The notes below the pieces were generated by a model. It worked only from the letters and a program-made list of their open reading frames with translations. It did not search any database and had not been told where the DNA came from. Source: Halobacillus halophilus (lineage in GTDB: Bacteria > Bacillota > Bacilli > Bacillales > Halobacillaceae). From it: 64,000 nucleotides of DNA. Shown here piece by piece: positions 44,916-54,406 of this stretch. Location: contig NZ_JAIVAL010000003.1 of the NCBI RefSeq assembly GCF_020171985.1, forward strand, positions 280,919 through 344,918, read 5' to 3'. Made by a program: the position numbers and the translations under genes. Numbering within the stretch: position 1 is the stretch's first letter; the number at the start of each line of letters is the position of its first letter.

Positions 44916-45647
44916 ATGAAGCACGTTAACATTTTGGGTGTTCCATTCTCAATAACGAACCATTCGACACTTGTCGAACAGCTGAATCAGCATATACAAA
45001 AACACGAAAAATCTTTCGTCATAACCGCGAATCCCGAAATTGTCATGCGCGCCAATCAAGAAGAGGCTTATATGAAAAGTCTTCACCGTGCTACATACAT
45101 AACCGCAGACGGTATTGGTATTGTGAAAGCCTCCCGTCTATTAGGTCAAACCCTCCCTGAACGAGTGACGGGATATGATGTTATGATCGAGATGCTAAAG
45201 TTAGCCGACCTGAACCATTACCGGATTTATCTGCTGGGAGCCCAACGGGATACTTTGGAGGAAGTGAAGAAACATATCGAACAGTTCTATCCTCACATCC
45301 AGGTCGTCGGCTCTCATGATGGATATTTCGACTGGAATCATAACACTATTTCCGAGGAAATAATGCAAAGTTCACCAGATCTCATCTTTGTCGCTCTGGG
45401 GGCTCCTAAGCAGGAGAACTGGATCGCAGAGCATATTGACCAGTTTAATAAAGGTGTCTTCCTATGTGTCGGCGGCAGCTTTGACGTCATCGCAGGTAAA
45501 GTAAAACGAGCTCCGCTCAGCTGGCAGAACAAAAACCTCGAATGGTTTTACCGGCTTCTGCAGCAGCCGACACGCTGGAAAAGAATGCTTGCTCTTCCCC
45601 GGTTTTCATACCACGTCATTCGTCAAAAAGTGAAGCGTTCCTTATGA
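44916..45647 (+). CDS. tagA: TagA/WecG family N-acetylmannosaminyltransferase
   Basis: This 243-residue GT26 enzyme adds ManNAc to undecaprenyl-PP-GlcNAc, the committed linkage step of wall teichoic acid or secondary cell-wall polymer. ITANPEIVMRANQEEAY carries the catalytic Asn/Glu region; ADGIGIVKASRLLG, ERVTGYDVM, IYLLGAQ, ALGAPKQENWIAEH and VGGSFDVIAGKVKRAP complete the family pattern. The ATG at 44916 follows AAAGGAG by 12 bases; the longer frame starts inside the previous gene. It overlaps the flippase gene by ATGA and heads the operon that ends in csaB, pointing to SLH-binding polymer synthesis rather than teichoic acid. Confidence 0.92.
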   Translation: MKHVNILGVPFSITNHSTLVEQLNQHIQKHEKSFVITANPEIVMRANQEEAYMKSLHRATYITADGIGIVKASRLLGQTLPERVTGYDVMIEMLKLADLNHYRIYLLGAQRDTLEEVKKHIEQFYPHIQVVGSHDGYFDWNHNTISEEIMQSSPDLIFVALGAPKQENWIAEHIDQFNKGVFLCVGGSFDVIAGKVKRAPLSWQNKNLEWFYRLLQQPTRWKRMLALPRFSYHVIRQKVKRSL

Positions 45648-47203
45648 GTCAATCAACCTTTTTAAAAAGCACCTTCATCTTAACTCTGGCTGCCCTGTTC
45701 TCGAAGATACTGGGCAGCTTATTCCGTATTCCACTCCAAAATATTGCCGGGGACGAAGTGCTTGGAATCTTCACCCTGGTCTATCCCGTCTATATGGTCA
45801 CGCTTATCTTATCCGTCGCCGGCATTCCACTTGCCATCTCCAAATTGATTGCGGAAGCCCGTACGGAAGAAAACCACTTACATATTCGACGCATCTACGT
45901 GACCGCTAGTATTCTCGGTCTTTTATTTGGTTTGGTCAGTTTTACCCTGATCGCTGTATTCTCTTCTCCTATCAGTGAGTTACTCGGAGGACCGGAAACC
46001 GAACCAGCCCTGCTGCTAGTTGCGACCGGACTGTTAATCGCTCCGTATATGGCTGTTTACCGGGGTTATTTCCAAGGCTTTGATCAAATGAATCCGACCG
46101 CGATTTCCCAGGTGCTCGAGCAATTCTTCCGTGCAGCGCTTGTATTGCTTATCGCATACATATTGACTCGCCTGTCCTTCTCCAATGAATGGATTGCTGG
46201 AGGGATCATGGCGGGATCTCTGTTCGGAGTGATCGCGTCGTTCATCTACTTGCGCTTCACGTATGTAAAATCTCCGCAGCGTATTCAAAAAAGCACATCC
46301 TATTCGATACACGATTTCAAAACGTGGAGCCGCACCATTCTCCGGATTTCTATTCCGATCGCCATTGGTACCGTGACAATGGCTTTGCTTAATTTTGTCG
46401 ATTCGTTTACGATCCCGTTTAGTCTGGACCGACATCATGGAGAGGCATCCCCTTCCATTACGTACCTGTACGGAATTTATGGGCGCGGCTTGTCTCTCGT
46501 CCAGATTGCCACGGTGTTTGCGACATCCATTATTCTTCCGCTCGTACCGTTGCTGACCGCGAAGAAAAAGGAAGGCGATCGAGCCGATATGCGCTCCACG
46601 ATTGAAGTAACCCACCGGCTTACGAATCTGATTTCTTGGCCGGCAGCAATGGGACTCGCCGCTCTCGCTATTCCGTTAAACGTCGCCCTGTTCACGAATG
46701 CAGAAGGCAGCTACGTCATCGCGATACTCGGCGTAAGCTCTGTGTTCACTTCGCTTACGATTGTAGGTACCGGTATTCTGCAGGGTCTTGATTTTGCTCG
46801 AAAAGCGGCAATCATTATTATCGCCGGAGTGATTAGTAAAGTCTTTCTCAACCTGTGGCTCGTTGGATGGCTGGGGCTTGAAGGTGCCGGTCTCTCTACT
46901 CTGATTGTCTACGTGCTTCTGGCCATCGTGAACACCTTATTCATTGTCAGATACATCTCATTTACCATCTTATCCACGAGCGACATGAAAATCATCGGCT
47001 CCTCTCTTGTAATGGGGATCCTCGTCGGATTGCCGGTTCTATATTATTCCGTGGCTGACTGGGGAAGATGGGAAGCCCTTATCTACTCCCTGCTTGCCAT
47101 CGTGGTCGGCGGTATCGCGTATATCGGGTGCCTGTATGTCTTAAAGGCCATCGATCGTGAGACACTGAAGCGCATGCCGATGTTCGGAAAATATCTCAGT
47201 TAA
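45644..47203 (+). CDS. polysaccharide flippase (SpoVB/MurJ-like MVF family)
   Basis: This is a 519-residue protein with about 14 membrane helices. The start ATG at 45644 overlaps the tagA stop. FILTLAALFSKILGSLFRIP and AGDEVLGIFTLVYPVYM are typical of SpoVB/MurJ-like exporters; ISIPIAIGTVTMALLNFVDSF and YGIYGRGLSLVQIATVFATS follow. Coupling to tagA and csaB suggests it flips the lipid-linked secondary wall polymer or its repeat. A lipid II role cannot be excluded from sequence alone. Confidence 0.85.
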   Translation: MSQSTFLKSTFILTLAALFSKILGSLFRIPLQNIAGDEVLGIFTLVYPVYMVTLILSVAGIPLAISKLIAEARTEENHLHIRRIYVTASILGLLFGLVSFTLIAVFSSPISELLGGPETEPALLLVATGLLIAPYMAVYRGYFQGFDQMNPTAISQVLEQFFRAALVLLIAYILTRLSFSNEWIAGGIMAGSLFGVIASFIYLRFTYVKSPQRIQKSTSYSIHDFKTWSRTILRISIPIAIGTVTMALLNFVDSFTIPFSLDRHHGEASPSITYLYGIYGRGLSLVQIATVFATSIILPLVPLLTAKKKEGDRADMRSTIEVTHRLTNLISWPAAMGLAALAIPLNVALFTNAEGSYVIAILGVSSVFTSLTIVGTGILQGLDFARKAAIIIIAGVISKVFLNLWLVGWLGLEGAGLSTLIVYVLLAIVNTLFIVRYISFTILSTSDMKIIGSSLVMGILVGLPVLYYSVADWGRWEALIYSLLAIVVGGIAYIGCLYVLKAIDRETLKRMPMFGKYLS

Positions 47204-47219
47204 GAAAGGAGGCCCATCC

Positions 47220-48812
47220 ATGAACAAATCACGTGTCCTCTGGATCATTATCATTCTTTTACTCACGGCAACGATCCCCAGTTTATATGAACGCTCCTCT
47301 ATCGAAAGGGCACAGGATGACTACGAGCTCGTGCTTCCTTATAAACATATTAAGGAGATGGCAGAAACGGATAGCTCTCTTCCGTCTGTTCTTCAGGAGC
47401 TGCAGGCAGCTGGTCTCACCTCTGTGCTTGTAGATATGAAGGACGCCTCTCTTCCAGAAGATGCCGTTTCTAAAATTAAAAGAGCAGAACTGGACGTGAT
47501 TGTTTCCGTAGCCGCCAACAGTCCTGAAGATTGGAAACGTCAGCTGGAGGCCGCTGTTCACTATTATGAGGATGAAGCAGACTATGTACATATAAGCGGG
47601 GATAATGCTCCCGGCTACCCTAATTCATCCGCTATGGACGAGTTAGCCGGCATTCTTTCAGAAGGAGCAGAAGGCGTCTATTTTACCGAGTTTCAGCGGC
47701 TTCAAGGCTTTAAGGAATTTACAGCTGATCTGAACTACAACGTGGTTCGCATGCATAACCTGGATTTATTGCACGGCCACCAGACTGTAGAAGAAAAAGT
47801 GGACCGCACGCTGCGGGCCGTAAAAGAACGCAATCAGCGCTCGATCCTGCTCTCTTCTATGGAAGCTGATCCCCTGAATCATACGATTACTTATTTAGAA
47901 AACATAACCGATGCCATGCCGTCCGCTTTTGAATTACATGAAGCTGATGGGTGGAAAGACTTCTCACCACCGCTATGGGCAAATCTCGCAGCGTTTCTGG
48001 CAGGAATTCTATTTATCTATCAAGCGCTCGTCTCCATTTTTCATTACCAGTTGCTCGGATGGCTTGCTGCCTTCGCATCGCTTGGGCTTATGATCGCCTA
48101 TCTGATGACGGATTCTCTTCTTTTCCTCCAGGGATTTGCTCTTGGAGTGGGGCTGGTCACTCCGATTTATGCGGTCCAAGCCACGTCTCACGGCAGCACC
48201 CGCATCAAGGATATTACCCTATCCTATGTGAAAGCGCTGGGGATTAGCCTGGCCGGAATTGTGATTATTATTGCTTTGCTTAACGGCACGGAGTTCTTAA
48301 CAGGAATCGTCCTGTTCCGGGGAGTCAAATTGCTTTATGTCGTGCCTCTGCTTTTCTTTGGCGTTTATGCGCTGTGGGGACTGACGTTTAAAGAAGTGAA
48401 AGAGTCTTTGAAAGGCTGGCACGTGATCCTTATTGCGCTCGCAGGCGCAGCAGCGGTGTATTATGTGCTGCGAAGTGGGAATAGCCAGGCCGTGAGTGAA
48501 GTTGAGTTGTGGTTCCGCACGAAGCTTGAGGAATGGCTTTATGCACGGCCGCGGTCGAAGGAGTTTCTCCTAGGCTTTCCAGCTTATCTGTTAGCCCTGG
48601 CCGTCCTCCCCCGGTTTAAGCGTATTGGCAAAATCCTGCTTGTACCTGGGGTAATCGGGTTTATGTCGATCGTGAATACGTTCACCCATCTGCACATTCC
48701 GCTTCACATCTCCCTGCTCCGGACAGGCTACAGTATCGTGTTCGGCTATCTGATCGGCCTGCTCGCAATAGGAATCTACAAGCTGATTTTTAATAAAAGT
48801 AGATTCAAATAA
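47220..48812 (+). CDS. DUF5693 family membrane protein
   Basis: The 530 residues have an N-terminal helix (about 7-20), a soluble extracytoplasmic region to about 255 (YELVLPYKHIKEMA; SVLVDMKDASLPED; YFTEFQRLQGF), then roughly eight membrane segments. This is the DUF5693 layout; the family lies beside csaB in many Bacillales. The position between flippase and CsaB, 16 bases after the flippase stop with an AAAGGAGG site, implies a role in assembling or exporting the pyruvylated polymer, perhaps as polymerase or ligase. That role is an inference and no catalytic motif is recognised. Confidence 0.75.
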   Translation: MNKSRVLWIIIILLLTATIPSLYERSSIERAQDDYELVLPYKHIKEMAETDSSLPSVLQELQAAGLTSVLVDMKDASLPEDAVSKIKRAELDVIVSVAANSPEDWKRQLEAAVHYYEDEADYVHISGDNAPGYPNSSAMDELAGILSEGAEGVYFTEFQRLQGFKEFTADLNYNVVRMHNLDLLHGHQTVEEKVDRTLRAVKERNQRSILLSSMEADPLNHTITYLENITDAMPSAFELHEADGWKDFSPPLWANLAAFLAGILFIYQALVSIFHYQLLGWLAAFASLGLMIAYLMTDSLLFLQGFALGVGLVTPIYAVQATSHGSTRIKDITLSYVKALGISLAGIVIIIALLNGTEFLTGIVLFRGVKLLYVVPLLFFGVYALWGLTFKEVKESLKGWHVILIALAGAAAVYYVLRSGNSQAVSEVELWFRTKLEEWLYARPRSKEFLLGFPAYLLALAVLPRFKRIGKILLVPGVIGFMSIVNTFTHLHIPLHISLLRTGYSIVFGYLIGLLAIGIYKLIFNKSRFK

Positions 48813-49114
48813 ACCATATGGGTGATGTTCCTGAATAGTTTATTAAGCTATAGAATTGGATTGTGTGATACCCAGTTTTGAGATAACTTGGGTCCGTTAC
48901 TTAATAGGTATATGGTTGGTGGGGAAATAACTCGCTTTATATGGGGGAACGGATTCTTCAAAAAGAGAAGTTCCTTTCCAGCATAACCTGCCTGGAATGC
49001 TTATATGACAGGCTATTTCACATCTTTTTAGTATGAAAACAGCCATATTCACATGTTCTTTTTGCTCATCAAGAAGAAGATATTTTAAGTGGTTTCGAGT
49101 TTCTGATTCGGCAA
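48813..49114. other. intergenic stretch before the structured repeat
   Basis: No supported gene is seen. A minus-strand open frame crosses the repeat element without a ribosome site and is discounted. A cagttttgagata-like stretch near 48875 resembles one near 63797, suggesting more repeat-derived sequence. Confidence 0.4.
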
Positions 49115-49235
49115 GGTCCGGAGGGGGACGATGAAGACTCCTGTGGGATGAACATGATCGGTAAGATCCCGGAAGGCGAAGCCTGAGGAAGCTTACCACA
49201 TGCCCACGGAAAGCGAAATCGTCCCCTGTAGGACC
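49115..49235. repeat. structured intergenic repeat of the Bacillaceae GAAAGCGAA type
   Basis: The element is about 121 bp with terminal inverted repeats (GGTCC...GGGGACGAT against ATCGTCCCC...GGACC) and internal pairs GGTAAG/CTTACC and CCTGTGGG/GCCCACGG. A clearly related partial copy lies at 63826-63881 in inverse orientation. Similar elements recur between genes in Bacillaceae. It lies upstream of csaB and could be transcribed in the leader. Confidence 0.75.
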
Positions 49236-49331
49236 ATCCTCATAACCAATATATAGAAGCTTAACAAACGGAAGCTTATCTTTACGATCAACACAGAAAC
49301 TTTACATAAAAAAGAAAAGGAAGTGATAATG

Positions 49332-50381
49332 ATGCACGTCGTGTTATCCGGTTATTTCGGTTTTCACAATACAGGAGATGAAGCTATTCTCTCCTCCATG
49401 ATTAAACAGCTTCGCACCCTCCACCCTGGTATTCGCATTACGGTGCTTTCGGATGATCTCATCCATACCACGACCACCTATGGAGTCGAAACCGTCAGCC
49501 GCTGGAACTTCCGTGACATCCGTCGCGTACTGCAGGCAAGTGATGGCCTGATATCAGGCGGCGGCAGTCTCCTGCAGGATGCGACTGGTCCAAAGTCGAT
49601 CGTCTATTATACTACGATTATCAACATGGCGAAGTGGCTCGGCAAACCTGTATTTGTCTATGCCCAGGGAATGGGACCGTTTAACCAGCTGGTTGGAAAA
49701 AAACTGACCACATACACCCTGAATCGTGTCGACGGGCTGACTGTTCGCGACCAGGACTCTAAGCACCGTCTCGAATCGCTTGGCGTGAAGCAGAACTGCT
49801 CCGTTGTGCCCGATGCGGTCTTTGGCTATGAAGCCCCGTCTGTACAGAAAAAGCATCAGATCGCGGTCAGTGTTCGCTCCTGGAGTGCATCCGAATCTTA
49901 TATTCCAAAGCTTGCTTTTGCCTGTGATCAGCTGGCACAGCAAGGTTTCTCGATTCTATTTGTTCCGATGCACGGGCAGGAGGATGAACGCTTCGCAAAA
50001 CTCGTAGAACTGCATATGACCGAATCGGCCGTCGTCGCCCCGGGAGAGGACTCCATCGAAGAAAAGCTCGAGCGGATCGCCGAATCAGAACTTCTGATCG
50101 GAATGCGTCTGCATGCGCTCATTTTCGCAGCCGTAAGTCATACACCGTTCCTTCCGCTCTCCTATGATCCGAAAATTGATTCCTTCGCTGCTATGTATGA
50201 GCTGGATAACGGATGGCACGTAGCAGCGGAAAATTGGGACGGACATCTTTTGTTCAAGGAAGCGCAGCGAATGCTGGATCAAAGAAGAAGAATTGGGAAA
50301 AAGATAGCCGCAACTACAGCAAGATTGCACGGAGAGGCTCTTTCCACCACAGAACAGGCTCTTCAGGTGCTGCAAAAATAA
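49332..50381 (+). CDS. csaB: polysaccharide pyruvyl transferase CsaB
   Basis: This 349-residue enzyme transfers pyruvate from PEP as a ketal onto ManNAc of the secondary wall polymer, making the ligand for SLH domains. Visible motifs are LSGYFGFHNTGDEAILSSMI, GLISGGGSLLQDATGP, VFVYAQGMGPFN and the C-terminal ESELLIGMRLHALIF and PLSYDPKIDSF. AAAGGAAGTGAT precedes two adjacent ATGs; the second (49332) has the better spacing. It is the functional partner of the eight SLH proteins encoded in the window. A clean terminator follows. Confidence 0.94.
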   Translation: MHVVLSGYFGFHNTGDEAILSSMIKQLRTLHPGIRITVLSDDLIHTTTTYGVETVSRWNFRDIRRVLQASDGLISGGGSLLQDATGPKSIVYYTTIINMAKWLGKPVFVYAQGMGPFNQLVGKKLTTYTLNRVDGLTVRDQDSKHRLESLGVKQNCSVVPDAVFGYEAPSVQKKHQIAVSVRSWSASESYIPKLAFACDQLAQQGFSILFVPMHGQEDERFAKLVELHMTESAVVAPGEDSIEEKLERIAESELLIGMRLHALIFAAVSHTPFLPLSYDPKIDSFAAMYELDNGWHVAAENWDGHLLFKEAQRMLDQRRRIGKKIAATTARLHGEALSTTEQALQVLQK

Positions 50382-50382
50382 T

Positions 50383-50427
50383 AAAATCGGTTCAGGAGAA
50401 GCTATGATCTTCTTCTGAACCGATTTT
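50383..50427 (+). terminator. Rho-independent terminator of csaB
   Basis: AAAATCGGTTCAG pairs with CTGAACCGATTTT and is followed by TTT. Confidence 0.85.
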
Positions 50428-50700
50428 TTTACCATACAGGTGATTTTTCGCACATTCGTTTCCTAATATAAATTTCCTTATTGGTAGAATAATAATGCGC
50501 GCTGGATTTATGCTGCTGCAAGAATCCACGAAGCCTGTAGACCACCTTAAATAAAAAAAGTCACAATTTGTAAATAAATAGATTGAGCCAGATGGTAGAT
50601 TATGATATATTCAACGCAAACAGACGTGTAATATTACATCAATTTTAAATTTACTTTCTGGACCATCCAAATTTAACAAGCTCGAGGGGGAGTTTTAACC

Positions 50701-50844
50701 ATGAGTCAGCACCAAGAGATCTACACCCAGCTTCTTCAAGAATTTGAACAAAAACTCGATCGTCAGCTAAAGCCTGAGGAACGAGAGCTTCTTTATTGGA
50801 TGGCTGAAAAACAAGCAGAAGAAATAAAAAATCAGAGCGACTAG
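50701..50844 (+). CDS. small soluble protein of 47 residues
   Basis: An ATG follows a GGGGGAG ribosome site by eight bases. The product (start MSQHQEIYTQLLQEFEQKLD, end EEIKNQSD) is charged, helical and without membrane segments. A terminator hairpin lies just after it. Codon use and the ribosome site make it credible although short. It looks like the small conserved Bacillaceae proteins of unknown role; I do not assign a function. Confidence 0.65.
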   Translation: MSQHQEIYTQLLQEFEQKLDRQLKPEERELLYWMAEKQAEEIKNQSD

Positions 50845-50865
50845 ATATCATTACGACCTCTACTT

Positions 50866-50886
50866 CCTCCACTGGTAAAGTGGAGG
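50866..50886 (+). terminator. hairpin after the 47-residue gene
   Basis: CCTCCAC pairs with GTGGAGG around TGGTAAA, with TTTCATCTTT after it. Confidence 0.6.
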
Positions 50887-50912
50887 TTTCATCTTTCAAT
50901 ATCTATCATAAA

Positions 50913-50966
50913 AAACTGCAGGCAGTTCGATTCCTTTTATGAAATAATCGAACCCGCCTGCAGTTT
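50913..50966 (-). terminator. Rho-independent terminator of the chemoreceptor gene
   Basis: AAACTGCAGGC pairs with GCCTGCAGTTT, with an inner TTCGAT/ATCGAA stem. On the minus strand it ends in CAGTTTTTTATG. Confidence 0.75.
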
Positions 50967-51011
50967 CATTTTATTGTTCCATACACTTTTCCACGTTGTA
51001 TCCTTAAATCA

Positions 51012-52859
51012 TTAACCAGCCTTCTCAATCGGAGGATGCTCCACTGCGAGCTCTTCCTCTTTTTCTAATTCTGGTTCGGCTTCTTCCTTCCAATGGAACT
51101 CATTCACCTGACTGTTCAAGTCTTCTGAGAGCTGCGAAAGCTTCTTCGTGCTTAAAGATATTTCTTCCATCGCACTGTTAGACTGCTGAGCGGATGCTGT
51201 AACCTGCTGCACCCCGGCCGCTGACTCTTCCGATAAAGCAGCGATGCCGGCGATGGACTGATTCATTTCGCTGCTTTCCTCTGTAATTTCGGTAAGATTG
51301 GCAGAGATCTGCTGAATCTGATCCACCATCCCGGATACCGACGTATGGATACTTTCAAACCTTTCCTCCGTTGCATTAATTTGCTGAGTACCTTTATTCA
51401 CTTCTTCATATCCCGTTGTTAAAGAATCGGATACATACGTAGACTCTTCTCGAATGTTTGCAACAATCTGGTTAATATCCACGACAGAATGAGCGACCTG
51501 GTCGGCGAGCTTCCTTACTTCTTCGGCCACTACGGCAAATCCTTTTCCGCTCTCCCCTGCTCTTGCCGCTTCAATGGCCGCATTCAAGGACAACAGATTG
51601 GTCTGGTCCGCAATATCTTTAATCACGCTGCCAATTTTAGTGATTTCCTTCGTCTGGGCATCCAGTCCTTTTACCTTCGTAACGGAGCTTTTCACAATCT
51701 CATCGATCGCGTGCATCTGCTCGACGGATTGCTTCATCATTGTCCGTCCTACCTGCGACATTTTCATCGCCTGTGTGGAATGAGTATAGACGGAGTCTCC
51801 CATTTCCTGGGCATGCTGAATGCGCTGGACCAATTTATCCGTTGATTCAGCCAGACTCGTTGTGTAATCAGCCTGGGACTCTACCCCTGCTGATAATTCC
51901 TCCATGGTGTGCACAATCAGGTTGCTACCCTGCTGAACATCATCAGCCGAATGCGTAAGCTCTTCGCTCTGCTGGGACAAGTGTTTGGAAGCATCTGAGA
52001 CATTACCGATCATATGGCGCAGGTTCATCGTCATTTGATTAATGGCGTGGCTGAGCTCGCCAAATTCATCCCGACTGCGAGTAGATAAATCCTCTACTTC
52101 AAGATTTTTATTAGCTACCTGATTCACATGCTCTGTCATTTCCGTTAACTTTCTCGAGATGCGATTGCTGAATAGAAGGGCAAGTATCGCGGAAAGAAGA
52201 AGCAGTACGGCCACAATTCCCCCGCCCACCAGCATGTCACGCACCATTTTCTGATTATACTCGTCTGCTTTTTGAGCGGTCAGGGCATCAATCTCATCTG
52301 TATAATTGCCGGTACTGACAATATAATTCCACGGCTCAAATAACTCTGAATAGGCACGCTTAGCCACCAGATCCTCTTCTCCCGGCTTCTCCCACATGTA
52401 CTCTGAATAGCCGCCATTCCCACCTTCTGTGGCAGCCGAAACAATATTCTGAACCAAATAGGTGCCTTCCGGATCCTGAATGTCGATACGGTTGCTGCCT
52501 TCCTTCTCCGGTAACATCGGGTGCGCGATCAGCTCTCCATCAATACCGTCAATCCAGAAATAGCCATCACTCCCGTAGCGAAGCTCCTTTACGAGCTTCC
52601 TGCCTAATTCCTTGGCTTCCGGCTCAGACATTTCTCCCAGTTTATACTGGCTGTAGGCGGATTGAAGCAAAGACATAGCCGTATTCACTTCATTTTTAAT
52701 CCGTAAATCGAAAGCTTCTAATAGATTCGTCTCGTAACTCTCTACTTGCTGCTTACTATGCTGGTAATTCGTGTAGAGATTGTAAGATCCCATCCCTGCA
52801 AAAGCCAGAAATAAGACAACTCCAAAGGCCAGCAGCATTTTGTACTTAAATTTCTTCAT
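51012..52859 (-). CDS. methyl-accepting chemotaxis protein with Cache domain
   Basis: This 615-residue transmembrane receptor has a first helix at about 8-27 and an extracellular single Cache domain (about 30-200; [20 protein letters not shown] and [15 protein letters not shown] are sCache_2-like). A second helix at 209-229 and a HAMP domain follow. The signalling domain carries the hairpin [21 protein letters not shown]. It signals through CheW/CheA to the flagellar motor; sCache_2 domains often bind small organic acids, but the ligand here is unknown. A sigma-D-type promoter lies just upstream, as expected for a motility gene. Confidence 0.94.
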   Translation of the reverse strand: MKKFKYKMLLAFGVVLFLAFAGMGSYNLYTNYQHSKQQVESYETNLLEAFDLRIKNEVNTAMSLLQSAYSQYKLGEMSEPEAKELGRKLVKELRYGSDGYFWIDGIDGELIAHPMLPEKEGSNRIDIQDPEGTYLVQNIVSAATEGGNGGYSEYMWEKPGEEDLVAKRAYSELFEPWNYIVSTGNYTDEIDALTAQKADEYNQKMVRDMLVGGGIVAVLLLLSAILALLFSNRISRKLTEMTEHVNQVANKNLEVEDLSTRSRDEFGELSHAINQMTMNLRHMIGNVSDASKHLSQQSEELTHSADDVQQGSNLIVHTMEELSAGVESQADYTTSLAESTDKLVQRIQHAQEMGDSVYTHSTQAMKMSQVGRTMMKQSVEQMHAIDEIVKSSVTKVKGLDAQTKEITKIGSVIKDIADQTNLLSLNAAIEAARAGESGKGFAVVAEEVRKLADQVAHSVVDINQIVANIREESTYVSDSLTTGYEEVNKGTQQINATEERFESIHTSVSGMVDQIQQISANLTEITEESSEMNQSIAGIAALSEESAAGVQQVTASAQQSNSAMEEISLSTKKLSQLSEDLNSQVNEFHWKEEAEPELEKEEELAVEHPPIEKAG

Positions 52860-52895
52860 CTCATGTTCCCCCTATGTACGTTTCCTCTTTTCTAT

Positions 52896-52923
52896 ATATC
52901 GGCTTTTTTGACTAGACCTTTTA
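52896..52923 (-). promoter_or_regulatory. sigma-D (flagellar) promoter of the chemoreceptor gene
   Basis: On the minus strand TAAA, 16 bases, then GCCGATAT, an exact match to the sigma-D -10. It lies about 40 bases before the start of the chemoreceptor gene. Confidence 0.7.
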
Positions 52924-53033
52924 TACCTCTTATGTAATTGAATAAATGGTTTTCTAAAAAAAGGAAAATAGTAGGGTGGCGAAGAATTTAATGATAATAA
53001 ATAATACTTTTCAACATAAGGGAGAAAAAGAAC

Positions 53034-53273
53034 GTGATCAATCGAATCTACACAGGTATTTCGTTTCTATTTTTAGCAGCTTTCTTATTTGCCGTCCTTT
53101 TTATTTGTGCAGCGATTGGAGGAATCGGGGCAGAAACGTGGGGAAGAGAAGAATTTCTTCGGTATATGTTTGTCTATACCCCAAGCGGCCTGCTCATTGG
53201 AGGGATCGTGGCTTTGCTCGCCGGTATCAGTTTGTTTGTCTGGGAGCTGAGGGTGCATGCGAACAGGAATTAA
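53034..53273 (+). CDS. small two-helix membrane protein
   Basis: The 79 residues have hydrophobic segments at about 9-30 and 50-71 with a short charged loop (WGREEFLRYM). A GTG start follows AAGGGAG by about ten bases. No family is recognised. It is flanked by the divergent chemoreceptor gene and another small membrane protein gene, with no sign of function. Confidence 0.55.
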   Translation: MINRIYTGISFLFLAAFLFAVLFICAAIGGIGAETWGREEFLRYMFVYTPSGLLIGGIVALLAGISLFVWELRVHANRN

Positions 53274-53491
53274 TTCAAAAAGAGGGCGCGAGGACTATTT
53301 ATTGAGCACTTATGTTACATTCCTGGTGCCCAACCATCATCTTTAGCTGGCATACTCATCTCCACAGGAAATCAATATCTATATAGAGATTTAAGAAATA
53401 ATGGAAGTTGTCGAGATTCAGTTTTGGTCTTTAGATGAGCTCCATCTAAAATCTATGCATATAAACGATAATAAGATCGGAGGATGATAGG

Positions 53492-53731
53492 TTGTTGCTT
53501 ATTATTGAGATAGCTGGTTTTTTACTATTTCTCAGTGTATTTCTTTTATTTGAAAAGAAAGTCGGAAAGGTAGTCACGTCGTATGTGATTATAGGAATTA
53601 TAGCTTTACTTCTAGTTTCCCTTGTGTTTTCTGGGATCGATGAAACATCAAGATTCATTTTTGTATTTGGAATCGTTACTATGATTGGCCTGTTCCGTAA
53701 CCTTAAGAGAGAAAAAAAACAATTAAAATAG
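53492..53731 (+). CDS. small membrane protein
   Basis: The 79 residues have three predicted membrane segments (about 3-20, 30-48 and 53-68) and a basic tail (RNLKREKKQLK). The TTG start at 53492 follows GGAGGATGATAGG. A terminator hairpin directly follows the stop. No family is recognised. Confidence 0.55.
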   Translation: MLLIIEIAGFLLFLSVFLLFEKKVGKVVTSYVIIGIIALLLVSLVFSGIDETSRFIFVFGIVTMIGLFRNLKREKKQLK

Positions 53732-53735
53732 ATCT

Positions 53736-53757
53736 CTCCTTTTATAGGAGTTTTTTT
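53736..53757 (+). terminator. Rho-independent terminator
   Basis: CTCCT pairs with AGGAG around TTTAT and runs into seven T, ending the small membrane protein transcript. Confidence 0.7.
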
Positions 53758-54014
53758 ATGTCCAATGTTAAGGAGATGACTCATGATCTACCATTTGTGA
53801 ACTTATTTGACGGTCTAACTTGATATCTATATGAGTGATGGGGGGCTCTCTACTATGAAGTTTTCGATGAAAGCAGCCGTGCTTATGAGGTGAAAATTCG
53901 TAAAGTACGGAAAGGTTAGAAGCTGATCTCAAAGACTGGCTGTCCCCATAGGACATTTGTTCAAATTGTTCAAATATCAACCATAACCTTTAAAAGATTC
54001 AAAAAATAAAAAAA
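53758..54014. other. intergenic stretch, no supported gene
   Basis: Together with the flanking terminators this makes about 320 bases without a gene. Open frames on both strands lack ribosome sites and family likeness. It may hold decayed sequence. Confidence 0.4.
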
Positions 54015-54037
54015 GAAACGCTTAAGTTTAGCGTTTC
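54015..54037 (-). terminator. Rho-independent terminator
   Basis: GAAACGCT pairs with AGCGTTTC. On the minus strand TTTTTTTATTTTTT follows, ending the 98-residue protein transcript. Confidence 0.8.
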
Positions 54038-54053
54038 CCGTAATATATTATAA

Positions 54054-54350
54054 TCATCTTACTTGCTTCAACTCGCCCCTTGCGACCATGAGCACCGTGC
54101 GTTGATCCGGAATCAGATCAACCGCTGCGGTTCCCTGAAACGTCTTTCCTTCTGCCCCAATTATGCTCAAATGAAGATGCTTTCTTTCTTTTTGGAGATC
54201 CGCAAAGAAACTGATATCCTGTACCTTGTTTAAACTGACCGTCCAGTTCACAAGTGGTCCAACATCATCAATTAATAATAAACCTTTAGAAAACGCCACT
54301 TCGTTGTGATCTTCATTATATAATACCTTTTTTACAGTCACATTTTTCAT
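54054..54350 (-). CDS. hypothetical cytoplasmic protein
   Basis: The start is set at the ATG at 54350, eight bases after GAGGGGG; the frame is open eleven codons further. The 98-residue product (MKNVTVKKVLYNEDHNEVAF at the start) is predicted beta-rich and soluble, with no motif I can name. It lies 56 bases downstream of the DUF6376 lipoprotein gene on the same strand and shares its terminator, so the two are probably one operon. Confidence 0.6.
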   Translation of the reverse strand: MKNVTVKKVLYNEDHNEVAFSKGLLLIDDVGPLVNWTVSLNKVQDISFFADLQKERKHLHLSIIGAEGKTFQGTAAVDLIPDQRTVLMVARGELKQVR

Positions 54351-54406
54351 CCAGTGTGTCCCCCTCTCCCCACTATTCAACAAAAGGAGACGGGTTTCCT
54401 CCCTGT

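Noticed and set aside
48897..49199. Minus-strand 100-codon open frame upstream of csaB
   Set aside because: It crosses the structured repeat, has no ribosome site and no family likeness; better explained by the repeat.
53768..53980. Minus-strand 70-codon open frame
   Set aside because: No ribosome site, no recognisable family, and it overlaps intergenic sequence between terminators.
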